Below are positions 1-11,373 of a stretch of DNA of 64,000 bases, in pieces. The stretch lies in contig JXTB01000036.1 of the NCBI GenBank assembly GCA_002914805.1, positions 1,058,724 to 1,122,723 of the forward strand. Direction: 5' to 3'. This DNA is from Parasponia andersonii (taxonomy: Eukaryota > Streptophyta > Magnoliopsida > Rosales > Cannabaceae). The notes beneath the pieces were generated by a model. It ran no database searches. It worked only from the letters and a program-made list of their open reading frames with translations, and was not told the origin of the DNA. A program made the translations under genes and the position numbers. The number at the start of each line of letters is the position of its first letter. Positions within the stretch are counted from its first letter, which is position 1.

Positions 1-944
1 CGCAGAAACAAATATTTAGCACAAATTAGAGGTAATTCTTGCTTTTATGCCTATGTCTATAAAAGTGCTTTAAATTAGGGAATTTAATGAAACTCTAAGT
101 GTATAATGATAATCTAATCCCATAATAAATGTACACAATTAAACGTTCATCATGACTCAAATAGATTTAAAAGTTATAATTACGTAAAAGAGAGCTTTTG
201 CACTTAGAAACTGATTGGGTATCAATATAGGTTTGTATTTTCTTGTTCTAAGTCATCAAACTTAGCTCTATTTAAAAGCATCTTAAAAAATAGTCGTTTT
301 CGACGGTTGGTAACTTGCTGCCAAAATTTTGGTCGACCAAAAATAATTTTGGTTGACCAAAAAACTAGTCGTCGGAGTCTGACACGTCAGTTCAGCTCCA
401 ACGGTCATTTTTGGCCATTATTTGGGTCGACCAAAATTGGTCAGAAACCTATTTTTAGTTTCTTTGAACCAATTTTTGGTCATTCTTAAAACTTTTTTTT
501 TTCAAATCATTTTTGACATTAAAAAATGTACTTTTGAGAATTTTTGGGCTAGATTAGAAATGATATTTATTTTCAAATAATTAAGAATTAGTGGATTTAA
601 AGTTTAGCTAATTCTTTTAAGATTTGTTTGAAAATTTATTTGAAAGATTTTTAACAGTCAAAGAGAATTTATGTGCAATGAACTAAATCAAATACAAGAC
701 TAAATATGAAATATACACTATCTAAGTATGGTCTTGTACCTTGATTATCCATCTTCAAGCTTGATTCTAATAAGTCCATAAGCATCCATCTTTAAGCTTA
801 ATTCCTTGATTAACTTGAGCTAGAACTTTAAAACTATTTCACTATACACTCAAGTTAAATCATTAGTACTAAATCAAATATTTGTTATCTTCAAAATAAG
901 AGTGAGTAAGATTGAAGTCTTAATTTCCCAACAGAAAGTAGGGG
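1..944. other. AT-rich non-coding DNA, no gene recognised
   Basis: No convincing coding region is visible. The 60-codon open stretch at 307-489 has no recognisable motif and overlaps a palindromic repeat cluster. The DNA is strongly AT-rich, typical of decayed intergenic repeat DNA. Confidence 0.6.
327..442. repeat. Cluster of palindromic GGTCGACC-type motifs
   Basis: A perfect 16-bp palindrome (TTTTGGTCGACCAAAA) lies at 327-342. A near copy follows at 347-362 with one base changed, and a related core sits at 424-442. Spacing is irregular, so this is not a simple tandem array. Similar motifs are common in plant LTRs, but I cannot assign a family. Confidence 0.55.
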
Positions 945-1200
945 GAGTAAGCTCTAAAGCTCAGTGGAAAAATTGTTATATCATTTGAAAATATTTTTAG
1001 TGATAAAGAATTCCTACATGGTTACTTTAATCCAAAATACCTTTGTAAAATCATATATATATATATATATATGAAAGTATAATACCCAAAATCAATCAGT
1101 CCACAAACACATAAAACAAATCCATCCATACCCATGAGTTCACCATCTCTCATCAATAGAAATCAGGATATTGACACTATGTAAACTTGTGAATCAATTT
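945..1200 (-). repeat. Fragment of an element-C-type LTR
   Basis: This stretch matches 3000-3270, 55540-55800 and 62430-62700 through the same ordered landmarks: a GAGTGAGC..AAAGCTCAGT-like start, an ATGGTTAGTTTAATCCA-like block, and the CCCATGAGTTCAC..CTCTCATC block. Similarity fades after about 1200. It is an old fragment of the LTR family used by element C. Strand is given for the presumed element orientation. Confidence 0.55.
1051..1073. repeat. (TA)n microsatellite
   Basis: About eleven uninterrupted TA/AT dinucleotides lie inside the LTR fragment. Confidence 0.85.
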
Positions 1201-2940
1201 ACGAATATATCCATTTGATTCCAAATCAAGTATTAATTAGGGTTAAAGAATGTTTAGTAATCTACTGAGTCTAAAATTAGAAAAGGTACTTGAAAAGTTT
1301 GATTTATGTATATACATTTATAGAAACAAAATAACTTGATCTAGAGGTCTTTCAAATCAATACTACCAAATGTAAAACAAAATCTTACTAGTATATAAAT
1401 AGATTGTTGGCTTCGCAAAACTTAGTCTCAAAGTAGCATATTAATTTAAAATAATACTTCCTTTGAAAAAGTGTATTACTCTTACCTAGCCAATAATCGA
1501 GTTTAAAATGTTCATGATTTCTTTGAAAACAAACATGCCATTTTAGTCAAATATAAAGGTCTACATTGATTAAAATCTTAATTGTCAACTTGAAATTTTT
1601 AAAAGTTCCAAAACTTAATAACTCAATTTTAAATCCAAGCAAACTCTTAATAATTCAAGAATTCTCAACCAAAGAACTACAATAACAAAACTTAATGAAA
1701 CTAGAGAAATGCAATTACTATATTCAAACAATATCTTAAAATATCAAACTAATCACTCAATCAATGAGTATGCTATGTAAAAAGTATCATCGAATGTAGA
1801 GCCAAGTCACAAGATATCTAAATTAAGTATCACAAAGATATTAATCCCAAGAAAATAAAATCTCAATCCTATAAATACCAATAGAGTCAAGCCACATCAG
1901 CTAAAATACAAACACTAAACCAGTATATCACAAATAAAAATTCTCAAGAAAATACAACCACGATCAAATACTGCAAACAAATACGAGAATATAACCTGAG
2001 GGATAACATATAGATAATCCACAAGAAAACCAAAGCACAACTAAGAGGCAAGATACCGGATTGCTACCTTAGGACCTACAAGATTTATATAGCTTACAAT
2101 CTAAATAGATGGGAGAGTACGAGAACAAATGTCCATTCAAAGCGAGTGATTGAGTTAAGAATGGAATTCAATAATCTTATGTCAATTCGACATTTTTGAA
2201 ACTAAAATTTCTGAAAAATCAACTTCCAAGTACATTAGAATTTCACTTTAGAGAAGTTTAATAGAAGACTTGGAATGAATAGAAGCAAAATTAACTTATC
2301 TAGCCAAAGTAATATACGAGGTATTTATCAAAACTATTTCTAAAATATTTTTAAACACTAAAAATCATCACAGGCATGATCCCAGATGGATTTGAAGTCG
2401 TGCTCTGATTCAATTCTATCATGATCAGGAATCTAAAGCTATGAGTTTTAGTAAATTTGAGTGTAAATAAAGATGAATAAAGAATTTACAAAATTCGAAG
2501 GAATCCAAGTACTTAGATTTTACATTCTAGTCCTCACATCATTAGAAATTCAATATTAAAAAAGGTTTCTTTTTAGTTTAGTTTATCAAGGAATAAACAC
2601 TAATTAAGATTCATCATAAAATAGTTAATTTGTTTTAAAATGTTGCTTAATAATATTCTAATCTTAAATAGATGAATTTCAAAAATCTTGAGTCTGAATA
2701 TCCAAAAATTAATTTACAGAGTTAGTAATAATTATAAGTACCAAAATTTCTAAAAATATGCTCCTTATGAACCTTAATATCCTATTTATACACTAAATAC
2801 TCAAATAATAGTAAAGATATCCTCACATATTCACTTAGTAGGCACAATAAACTTGGCTAAATAGTTAGACAATAAGAAAAAATAGGACAAAGTATATGGA
2901 CCAATCAAAAGAGAGGAATTGGGCCATAAGCATAAGTCAA
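1200..2940. other. AT-rich intergenic DNA, possibly very old LTR sequence
   Basis: No coding capacity is recognised. Faint similarity to the distal part of the element-C LTR can be imagined around 2040-2330 (order of short landmarks only). A degenerate tRNA-Met-PBS-like string (GCTCTGATTCAA) lies near 2400. Neither is strong enough to define an element. Confidence 0.4.
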
Positions 2941-2949
2941 TCGACTTGC

Positions 2950-5900
2950 CTAACTATCGAGATAACTAACTCGAATGAATAGTCACCTGAAAATGAGAAA
3001 AGTAGAGGAGTGAGCTCAAAAGCTCAGTAAAAAAACTATTACCTCATTTGAAAACCTTTTTAATAATGGAGAATTCATGTATGGTTAGTTTAATCCAAAA
3101 CACCTTTGCAAAAGTATATTATATAAATATATATATAACAATTTCCAAAACTGATAGTTTGTATATATATATAAGCATGATACCCAAACTCAATCAGTCC
3201 ATGAACACATGACACAAATCTACTTGTAGCCATGAGTTCACTACCTCTAATCAATAGAAACCAGAATGTTGTACTACATGTGCCATACAGCCTGCTTGAC
3301 ACCTAGCCTATACCCAAAGGGGACATCCGTGCATCGCCTACCAAACCTGGTGGGGTAAATGCTTTGTCTACACCTATCAATTTGGAGGGGCAACTGAATT
3401 ACAAACATCTGCTAACCTAGAGGGGCAACCGACTTACCTATGCCTGCTAAAATAGGAAGGTAATAAGAAAAAAAAAATCTCCTACAGGTTTACAGACTTT
3501 GCATCGTCGGTGGAGCTGTAGAACCACACTGTAAAACTCCAAGATGATAACTATTGGGAATATGCCCTAGAAAATAACTTCTTTATTTGGCATTTTAAAT
3601 AATGTTTATTGGATTTAAGTGTTATCTATTTGCTGTCAATAAATTTTGTATTATGTTCCAATTATATACATGTGATGTTTATGTTTTCTATTATGCAAAC
3701 GTCTAAAAGTTTCCATGACTAATAATAAGTAATAAAGAATTATTCGTGTGAAGTATTCACATATAGGAGACTAAATTTTTTATTTCATTATGTCTAAATT
3801 AAAATTCACATTCTGCCAATAAAGATGGAATACTTTATTTTGCTATAGAATATAGTATTGTCTATTTCAATGGGATTAATGAAGTCTCCAATCATCGAAG
3901 TGTTTGATTTCGAATAGAAACACTAGTGCATTATAAAAAGTTATAAGTGCATTGAACTGGATCAAGTGAAATATAATTTAAGGTTAAGTGCCATAGCTTA
4001 ATATTCTATCTTTCACTAATCTAGCACTATTGCAAGATTACCTTAATCCCAGTGATTGTTAGACTTGCTTTCATGAGTTTTATCTTTTTGATTTACTAAA
4101 GGACTAGTTCTGATTATATGGTTCGAACTCTAGTATCTTGGAAGATAAGGTTTGTGAATTGACGAGAATGTCCTTCATGATTTGGACATCATGCATATAA
4201 TATCACTTTAAGTTTTTTCAAGGACTTAGATAATAAAAAACCAGGTGCCAGGTATTCACTTTGTGAATTTGATTGTGTTTGTATAGGCAGCTACAAACAT
4301 TGTAGTCAATTATTATCCATTAGATGAAAAATAGTAACTCAAAGGTAAATATGTACTAGAAGGGTAGTAGGGTAATTTCATCTCATAAGTACATCATTGC
4401 ATCGGGAGTATATTTACAGTTATAGTATATACTAAATAGATCAAATTAATAAAAATATTAATTAGCTTCACAAATAATATATGAGATTTAGTCTAAGAGT
4501 ACAATGTTGGGCCTATAACAGAGTGCCTCAATATTAATAGACAAGGCCTAGTCATAATTAAGAGTTAATTATGACTGTGGGTAGTTGGCCTATTGGAGCT
4601 TAGACTATTTGGATCCATAAGGTCCCTTGTCTAGCTCACACATAGCCCAATACTAATTGAATGGCCGGTTAAGCCCAATAAACCCATTAGGCTTTACATT
4701 ACGCTAATACTTAAGAGAAAAGTTTTCCTAAGCCTTTTTACAGTTCCACACGCTACTCTTAGTCATAATGACTATAGAAAATATGAGACACAGAGAAAAG
4801 AGAGAGTGTGAGAGAACCGAGCTACCACGGGAGCAATCTCGAGTTCGCTCATGGTCGCCAAGAAAGAGATACCCATGACGGTAAATGTGCAATTAAGGAA
4901 AAGAAGAGCGTCTTTCGAATTGTCCACTCATCTCTCGTTCGGAATCAAGAAGATGCCTACACACCGAATCATTCAACGAGCTCTAGAGAATAGACAGGAA
5001 GGCTTAATAGTTGTGAAACACTTTCAGGTTTCATCTAGACTAAGATTCATGAATTGATTTATGGTAGATCAACGACTCTATGTTTTGTTTTGTAAAGTTT
5101 CAAGAAAATAACGGAAATTATTTTCAGTAGAATCGCTTTTTGAAATTTATTTTCAGAATTTCCAGCAATAACCCAGTGCTCATGTGTGTTTCTACGACAC
5201 ATGTACTCTGAACTGATATGTAGAAATAACTATGTAGTACTTTAAGTTCAAGTGACGCTCTAGTTTCTAATAAAATAGTTAATTAAATTTTATAGAAAAA
5301 TGGGCAGTATGACGGCCTTATTTTAATATATCCAAAAATAATATACACTTAGAAAAATCCAAGAGCAATCTAGTATATATCATATAATACAATTCTATTA
5401 CAGATATCCAAAATAGTTCCAAAATCACTTTTTTTATTATGTGTAACATAAAGTAAGTCTTATTCAAAAACGATATAAAAAAGAGGTAATCGAATCCCTA
5501 CCTCACTAGAATAATGATATCATACTATTAGAATCTCAAGGTGTCATTGGATGATTGTTTGGAGGGTTAGGAACCAATTCCAAGCCCTCAATTATTCTCT
5601 TGTGAAAAATCAACTTCTCTATGGAGCTCCAAATTAATAAGCGAATCTCTCCATTAAATTTTTAGCACTCAAAATAGCTAGGTTAGATATATAATTTGTC
5701 CAATTCTGGTTCGAGTCGAAACTAGAAATGTGGCATAGAAAATGAGGCGAATGTGAGTTGTCCAATATCATTTTTCGTGCCAATCACTAAACATAGTCAA
5801 TTTATATTAATCCTTACTATTTCATGAGTACATTCTAAAAATAACATTAAAAACATGATCCAATAGTCTGATCAAAAAGTTAACTTCGAACTCAAAACGT

Positions 5901-6482
5901 CCATAACCAACCATAAATGACAATTTTTAATCTGGGCAAAATAAGGTCATAAACTATATACTTGGAGATTCCTCTCGATGAGACGAATCCAACGAGTCTA
6001 AGAATACCCTTTGAAATAGCCAGAAACGAATTCAAAAACATTCACGACTTCACATGGTATTTTTCGACAAATGACAACTCCGACGACTGTGAAACTCTAC
6101 CTGATGGCCGATGGCTGCTGGCGGTACGGGAAGTTAAGGTCGGATGCTGTAGTGGTGCCTAGAGGCTGAAGGTGCATCAGTGGCACTTGGTGGTGGTGGT
6201 GGTGTTTTGTTAAAGAGAGAGGAAGAGAAAGAGTTCACGAGGGCGGGAGAGAAAGAAAAAGGAAAGGGAAATGAGGGGCCATGTGGTTCTTGTCAAAAGG
6301 GTATACAATTTTTCAAAATTACACTTTGGTCTCCTATGTTTTAAACTTCTTTCATTGTAGTCCTTGACAAATTTGCATTTTAGTCCCCCATGCTTTCAAA
6401 AACTTTTACAAATAAGTCTCTCTCTTACTTAATCTGGAAATTGGTAAAATCAAACTACCCTCCTTAAATCTGAGTTTTTACA
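2950..6482 (-). repeat. Old element-C-type LTR, split by an insertion
   Basis: Excluding 3552-5167, this region runs collinear with the LTRs at 55091-57288 and 61984-64000. Shared landmarks are the AGGGGACA..CGCCTACCAAACC..GGAGGGGCAACC block (about 3330-3440), the GTAATCGAATCCCTACCTCAC block (about 5485), the CCAATTCCAAGCCCTC block (about 5575), and the CCTCTCGATGAGACGAATCC block (about 5970). It ends at 6482 in TTTTTACA, exactly as the intact LTR does at 57288. The left edge is uncertain because of divergence. The purine-rich complement just beyond 6482 resembles a decayed polypurine tract, which suggests a minus-strand element once continued to the right. Confidence 0.7.
3552..5167. mobile_element. 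Solo-LTR-like insertion (Copia-type termini)
   Basis: A 1616-bp block interrupts the element-C-type LTR between its 'actccaagatgataac' and 'ccagtgctcatg' portions. It is flanked by a perfect 5-bp duplication, ATAAC at 3547-3551 and 5168-5172. It starts TATTGGGAATATGCCC, one base from the TGTTGGGAATATGCCC start seen in many plant Copia LTRs, and ends CCAGCA. It has no gag or pol content, so a solo LTR is the simplest reading. Short ORFs near 4808-5057 carry no known motif. Confidence 0.7.
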
Positions 6483-6947
6483 ACTTTCATTCCCCTAGAT
6501 CAAATTTTGTGTTCATAAATTCCTTATCCTAAGCCAGATAGATGAGTTTTCAATAACTTGTATTATCAAGGTGACTCTTTGAAATTTTTTTCATATCCAG
6601 AAACAAAAGTTTTATGTTAACAATATCAATGTAGCCTCTACTAACTTCAAGCTTTTAAGTGGGATGATGTGTCAAATTATTTAAAACTAAAGGGATAGGA
6701 ATTAGGACAGGCTTTCGGGGACAGACGATATCATTCCTATTGATATGCATGTATATAAACACCAAATTGCATGCAAAGATAGATAGACAGATACTAAATT
6801 AATTAATGCATGAGCATGCATGCATGTATTATATAATAATGATAAAGAGTTGAACATCATCATATCATCCCTTAATTACCCTAGACTGTGCATGCGTGCG
6901 ATGGCTTCCTTCCTTCAATTAGTCATATCAGTGACTCTCTTTTGTAG
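6483..6947. other. Non-coding flank between old LTR and MADS-like remnant
   Basis: AT-rich DNA with GCATGCATGCATG-type repeats near 6815-6835. No gene or mobile element ends are recognised. The first part may be the decayed internal region of the element that owned the LTR ending at 6482. Confidence 0.45.
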
Positions 6948-7087
6948 TTAACGTAGTGCCACAAGATGATTAGCCGACTCCTCCAGTCCTTTTCCTTTTA
7001 TCGGCTTATCCCACCACTTCTTCAGAGCTTCCAGTTTTGCCTCCTCCAATCTCTTCTTCTCCGTTATTTCAAAATAAAGATGAGTAG
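6948..7087 (-). pseudogene. 3' part of a type I MADS-box-like gene, broken by element B
   Basis: On the minus strand an open frame runs from the element B insertion point to a TAA at 6948-6950, about 46 codons without a stop. The peptide is rich in charged helix (EKKRLEEAKLEALKKWW), followed by a DKPIKGKGLEES segment. That arrangement resembles the region after the MADS domain in AGL62-like M-alpha proteins, where a WW..PI..L.ELE.L motif recurs. The upstream part of the frame continues at 11826 on the other side of the element. Family assignment is by motif memory only; a coiled-coil protein of another family is the alternative. Confidence 0.45.
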
Positions 7088-7558
7088 TGTTGTGTGATTT
7101 TTTTATCACCACAAATAGTTGACCTGCCTAATATTTTAAAAATACAATTAGCTAACTAATGAGAAGATAATTACCTATTATTATGTAGTCACACAATCTC
7201 AATATTATATTATATTTTATTATATAGTTTTCTATTCACAAAATTGGGAAACCTAAAGCCACCTTCACCTATATAAAGGAGGCTTAAACTCATAATTTTT
7301 CATCTCACAGTCATCTCATAATCACTTCACTATACACTCTCTCTGTAATTCTCTCTTTGCTCTCACCTTGAGACTTACAAAAATTCTTGTAATTCTCTAG
7401 AAAATAGTGAAGAATAGTTGGCGTAGGCTCATCTTTTTTGGGGTTAAACTACTATAAAATTCTTGTCCCCTTATTTGTTTTTCTCTATCAATGTTTTTCA
7501 CATACAAGTCATATCTTACAATTTCCTAAATCAATTATTGACAAAACCTCTGTCAACA
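7088..7558 (+). repeat. 5' LTR of element B
   Basis: A 471-bp LTR pairs with 11374-11825. It starts TGTTGTGTG and ends CCTCTGTCAACA. The last 150 bp (GTAGGCTCAT..GGGG..CTATAAAATTCTTGTC) also match the LTR of element G. Confidence 0.82.
7270..7277 (+). promoter_or_regulatory. TATA box of the element B 5' LTR
   Basis: TATATAAA lies in ACCTATATAAAGGAGG, centred in the LTR; the same motif recurs in the 3' LTR at 11545-11552. Its position fits a U3 promoter for the retrotransposon RNA. Confidence 0.6.
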
Positions 7559-7572
7559 ATTAGTGCTAGAAG
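7559..7572 (+). other. Putative primer binding site of element B
   Basis: The sequence directly after the LTR, ATTAGTGCTAGAAG, matches the ATTGGCACTAGAA that follows the 5' LTR of element G on its own strand. It is not the tRNA-iMet type seen in C, D, E and F. I cannot name the tRNA from sequence alone. Confidence 0.45.
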
Positions 7573-7614
7573 AAGAGTTATTCCAGTAAAGAGTTTGTCG
7601 CTTTTGTTTCTACA

Positions 7615-9360
7615 ATGGTAAATACTAGAAGTATTACCAGAAGTGCTAGCATCAACCAAAATTAACCTCAAAGTGCTGCTGCTACGTAGGCCGATCATGC
7701 TTAGGATCAACCAACTGTGATTGCACCTGAGTAGAATATCATCCAAAAACAAGACCGCATGGAGGATGCTCTTGCAAACCATTAACAAATTACCAATTAG
7801 ATCAATGATTCTTTTAGGTGACTTGCTGAAAGATAGATGGTCACTTCACCATAGCATGAATGTCCCAAAGATTGCCCTATTCGATGACCAAAAAGAGGGA
7901 TCTAGATCCAGGAGTTGGGAAATCACGACCTGCCCAAGACCTATTAGGAGCGCCATGCAAATCACACTTCTAAGAGAAAAGGAAAAGATGTAGACTTACC
8001 ATAGGAATCTGGTACTAAGAGTTCGAGCACAGACCATGATCGTGGACAATGCTCTAGGAGAGCTCCCATCAACTGTGATCATCTGAGCAATGAGCAAAAT
8101 TTTCAATTAAGAAACATTTTCGAAAGCATTAGTAGGGAGCCAAGGCAAAACTCTACAGACCTAAGATAACATCTAGAATAGTGACATCAAAGAGGTAGTC
8201 ATGAGCGATTTACATTGTATCATAATGACCAAACTCTATCACGTCCAACTATTTCAGTGGAATCTTCACAGAGGTCATTACAGACTCTATCTAATCAACA
8301 TGTCTTACATCATGAAAATGGCGACCAAAGATCACCCCTACCACCAGTAAGAGACAATGCGCTTCCTCCTCACATTAATGTTCATAATCTGAGGATCGCA
8401 TTAGATGCACTTGTTGGATGGGATGATGAACTCGCAGATGGATATCGTCAGTCACCATTTAATGAAGAAGTTCGAGCTGTTGCACTTTCTTCTGAATTCA
8501 AACTTCCTACCATAAACACTTTTGATGGGAAAACTCATCCACAGGACCATATGAATCACTTTATCGACCTGATAGAGCTCCACCGAGTCAACGACCTTAC
8601 ACATTGCAGATGTTTTATTATAACCCTCACAGGTGCAGTGAAGAAGTGGTTCCGAGGACTTCAACTTAGTTTGATCTCGTCTTGGCAACAACTTCAGACT
8701 GCATTCTTCAGACAATTTTAGGCTACAAAGAACTTTACTATTCCATTAATCAGTCTATCTGCCATTCAATAAGGTCTAGAGGAAACTCTGTGATCTTACT
8801 TTAACCATTTTACTTCAGAGTTGGCAAAGGGTAATAACCCATCTGAAGAAGGAGTCTTGACTTTAATGATGGCTATAGTGCGACCAGAGACTAAACTCTG
8901 GGAAGTGTTGTTGGAGCAAGAATGTAGGACTCTTAAAGAATTATATCGAAGGTCAAATTTAAAGGTGAAATCTTCTCAAGAAAATCTTTATTAGATGAAG
9001 AAGGAAGGAAAAAGACATGGCCAAAAATACGGCCACAACAACAAATAGTAATAATAATAAGAAGTCAAAAAATAGGAAGAATGAGCAATCAGTTGAAAAA
9101 TAGCCCGAGCCAAAGAAGCAGGAGATTCTAAGGGCTCCTCTATAATTCAACAATTATATTGAGTTAAGTGCTCTCATAGATCATACTTATACAGTCACAC
9201 ATTAACAGGAACAGTATCATCAACTGGGCCATATGAAGTGAGATTGGGGAAAATGTTATCCTAATAAGTTTTACAGATATCATAACGACATTGGACAACA
9301 CACCAGCAAATGTTATGCCCTAAAAAATGAGATCAAAAGGTTAATCAGAGAAGGGTGGTT
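7615..9360 (+). pseudogene. gag of element B, decayed
   Basis: Gag forms the virus-like particle and packages element RNA. The start at 7615 (MVNTRSITRSAS..) is shared with element G, where it begins MANTRNTTR. The capsid region is open at 8215-8721 (..FDGKTHPQDHMNHF.. and GAVKKWFRGL..) and continues after a TAG to about 9150. A zinc-knuckle-like segment of the Tat type (CYPNKFYRYHNDIGQHTSKCYALK) lies near 9255-9330. Several in-frame stops and frame changes show it is dead. Just after the knuckle (about 9363) the sequence jumps into RT, so protease is lost. Confidence 0.75.
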
Positions 9361-9375
9361 GGGCAGTATACCAGG

Positions 9376-9850
9376 CAAGATGATAGAGGTTTACGTTGAT
9401 GATATATTGGCAAAGTCGAAGAAATTTGAAGATCACATTAAGCACTTTGATGAGATGTTCAAAATTATTTGAAAATATCAAATAAAGTTGAACCCCTAGA
9501 AATATGTATTTGGTGTAGGATCTGGGAAGTTTTTGGGATTCATGGTCAATTAGTGAGATATTAAAGCTAATCCTGAAAAGATCCAAGCATTGATTGACAT
9601 GTAGTCACCTCATAAATCGAAAGATATAAAGAGCTTGGCGAGAAGAGTGGCTGCACTTAGTCGATTTATATCAAGATCAACCGACAAATGCCAACCATTC
9701 TTTGAGGTGTTAAAGGGTTCGAAGAAGTTTGAATGGACAAAGAAGTGCGACCAGGCATTCCAAGATTTAAAGAAATACTTGGGTTCTCCTCTACTCTTGT
9801 TGAAGCCAAAACTAGGAGAAACGTTATACCTGTATCTTGGTGGCATCACC
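9376..9850 (+). pseudogene. RT/RNase H fragment of element B
   Basis: A piece of the RT palm with YVDDILAKSKK (about 9388-9420) and the following thumb/connection motifs (KFLGFMVN near 9525; EWTKKCDQAFQDLKKYLGS near 9730). The catalytic YVDD is kept, but the fingers domain before it and everything after the connection are missing. Stops interrupt it at several points. The equivalent region of element G lies at 52260-52760 on the minus strand. Confidence 0.75.
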
Positions 9851-9989
9851 CAGATCTCTATTCAGTCCTTGAGCACTTCATATTCGAGCTTCTTTATTAT
9901 ATATGAGCTCCCTATTATGCGAGCTTTCCCTCTATATTTGAGCTCCTCACTATCTTTGTTCTCGACGAGATCTTCACTCCATTCCTCAG

Positions 9990-10500
9990 ACCTTCAAGAT
10001 CTCTGAATCATTAGAGGGGTTGGAATTTTGGATCGCCGAATTTCCAAAATTCCTAAAAATCTTAGGATTTTCTTCTCGCTTCATGCCTTAGCATGTCGTA
10101 TTATGTGATATCCCCTATTAAACAAACAAATGACTAAGCAAAACGTCCATAATTCGATGTGATATATTGCTATTCATTCTATTTTGACATGGAACTTTTG
10201 AAAAACATACTTGAGTTTGCATCACTCATGCTCGCTATTTTTCATAAGTGACCTAATCTATCCTAATACTTAAAATCTGTTTTAAGTTATTGGATTTGAA
10301 TTGCAAGAGCGTAAAGATCGACCTAACTTATTTTTAAGTTATCGACATGACATAGAATTCTGAATCTTCAGAATGACCTAACAGTTCCTACAAATTTATA
10401 CCTTATGGAAGATTTTCAAATATGGAACCTCAAGTTAATATGCGAGGTAACCTAACGATTTCTATGATTCACATTCAATTAAATAACGAGCTAAGGGTTT
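9990..10500 (+). repeat. Family-specific spacer shared with element G
   Basis: The reverse complement of 10010-10330 matches 49600-49875 in element G: shared blocks include the ATTTCCAAAATTCC.., GCTTCATGCC.TAGCATGTC, GAACTTTTGAAAAACA and ATACTTAAAATC..TTTTAAGT landmarks. In G this spacer lies between the integrase and the antisense gene. Here it directly follows the RT fragment, so the deletion in B removed RNase H and integrase. Confidence 0.65.
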
Positions 10501-10689
10501 ATCCTATAAAATAGCTTGATTATTATTTTATGAAACAAAGTGTCTTAAAGAAATATGAGCTCAACCAAATAGCATGTGTCCCAAGGGTCATGTATTTTTT
10601 AAATCATTGTTTACTTTCAGTATTTTTTGAATTTTTTAATATTTTGCTGGAAATTTTGAAATATGACAAATATAACACCCTTTTAAACT

Positions 10690-11010
10690 ACTAAGAAGCA
10701 TAAAAGGATTTCATGTCATCCACTAATTCAACTATTATGGGTTGCTCTTCAATGACGTAGGTGTCATCAATTATGTTTTCAGGGTAGTACACCTTGTTTT
10801 GTTTCCTGACGACTTCATTAATTTCAACGAAAAAGCATCATGTTTAGATTGAGACTTTCAGAATAAGAAGCATACTTCTACAATGCGAGTATTATTATGA
10901 ATTTATAGTTAAGAAAAGTTCTTCTTTAAAAGACTTTACAGCCTCTTCAATGCTCTACTAGTAAACAGTCGCATCGACAATGATATAGTTTTTAAACGTT
11001 TCCTACTTCT
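10690..11010 (-). pseudogene. Possible remnant of the antisense ORF in element B
   Basis: The minus strand shows short stretches reminiscent of the C-terminal part of the antisense product of element G: an IEEAVKSFKEE-like segment near 10930-10960, comparable with AHKAIEEFKATEGKE in G, and an acidic tail (DDTYVIEEQPIIVE) near 10740-10775. It is broken by stops. The position relative to the spacer and the 3' LTR is the same as in G. The match is weak and needs an alignment. Confidence 0.3.
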
Positions 11011-11356
11011 CTATAAGTTTTTATAAAAGATTAATGAGATCGCATTTTAGTTGCATACTTCACTTTTGCTCTTGCTATTGAAGAAGTGATGTTTTTTAGT
11101 GTACTAAGAGTTTGATCCTTATTATATTCACAAAAGGTTAATTCATTTATCTACGAGAAAAAAGATGTCAACAAGAGTATGGTTGTGCTATTTAATCACT
11201 ACTTTACACCTATCAACTCAATCGTTGATATCGACAAAGAAGAATCGAAAGTATTTACAACAAGTTTAGTTGAAGCTTGAGCGGGAACTATTGGTCATAA
11301 TAGCATGCGGTCAACTATTTTATTGAAGAAAATTTTCAACACGTCAAGAATGCATT

Positions 11357-11373
11357 AAAAGCTAGAGGGCTAT
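11357..11373 (+). other. Polypurine tract of element B
   Basis: AAAAGCTAGAGGGCTAT lies immediately before the 3' LTR, the place of the plus-strand primer. It resembles the G-element tract (GAGCTGGGGGCCAAT on the minus strand). Confidence 0.55.

Noticed and set aside
4808-5057. Two overlapping + strand open frames inside the solo LTR
   Set aside because: Short, overlapping in different frames, no motif; typical LTR leader sequence.
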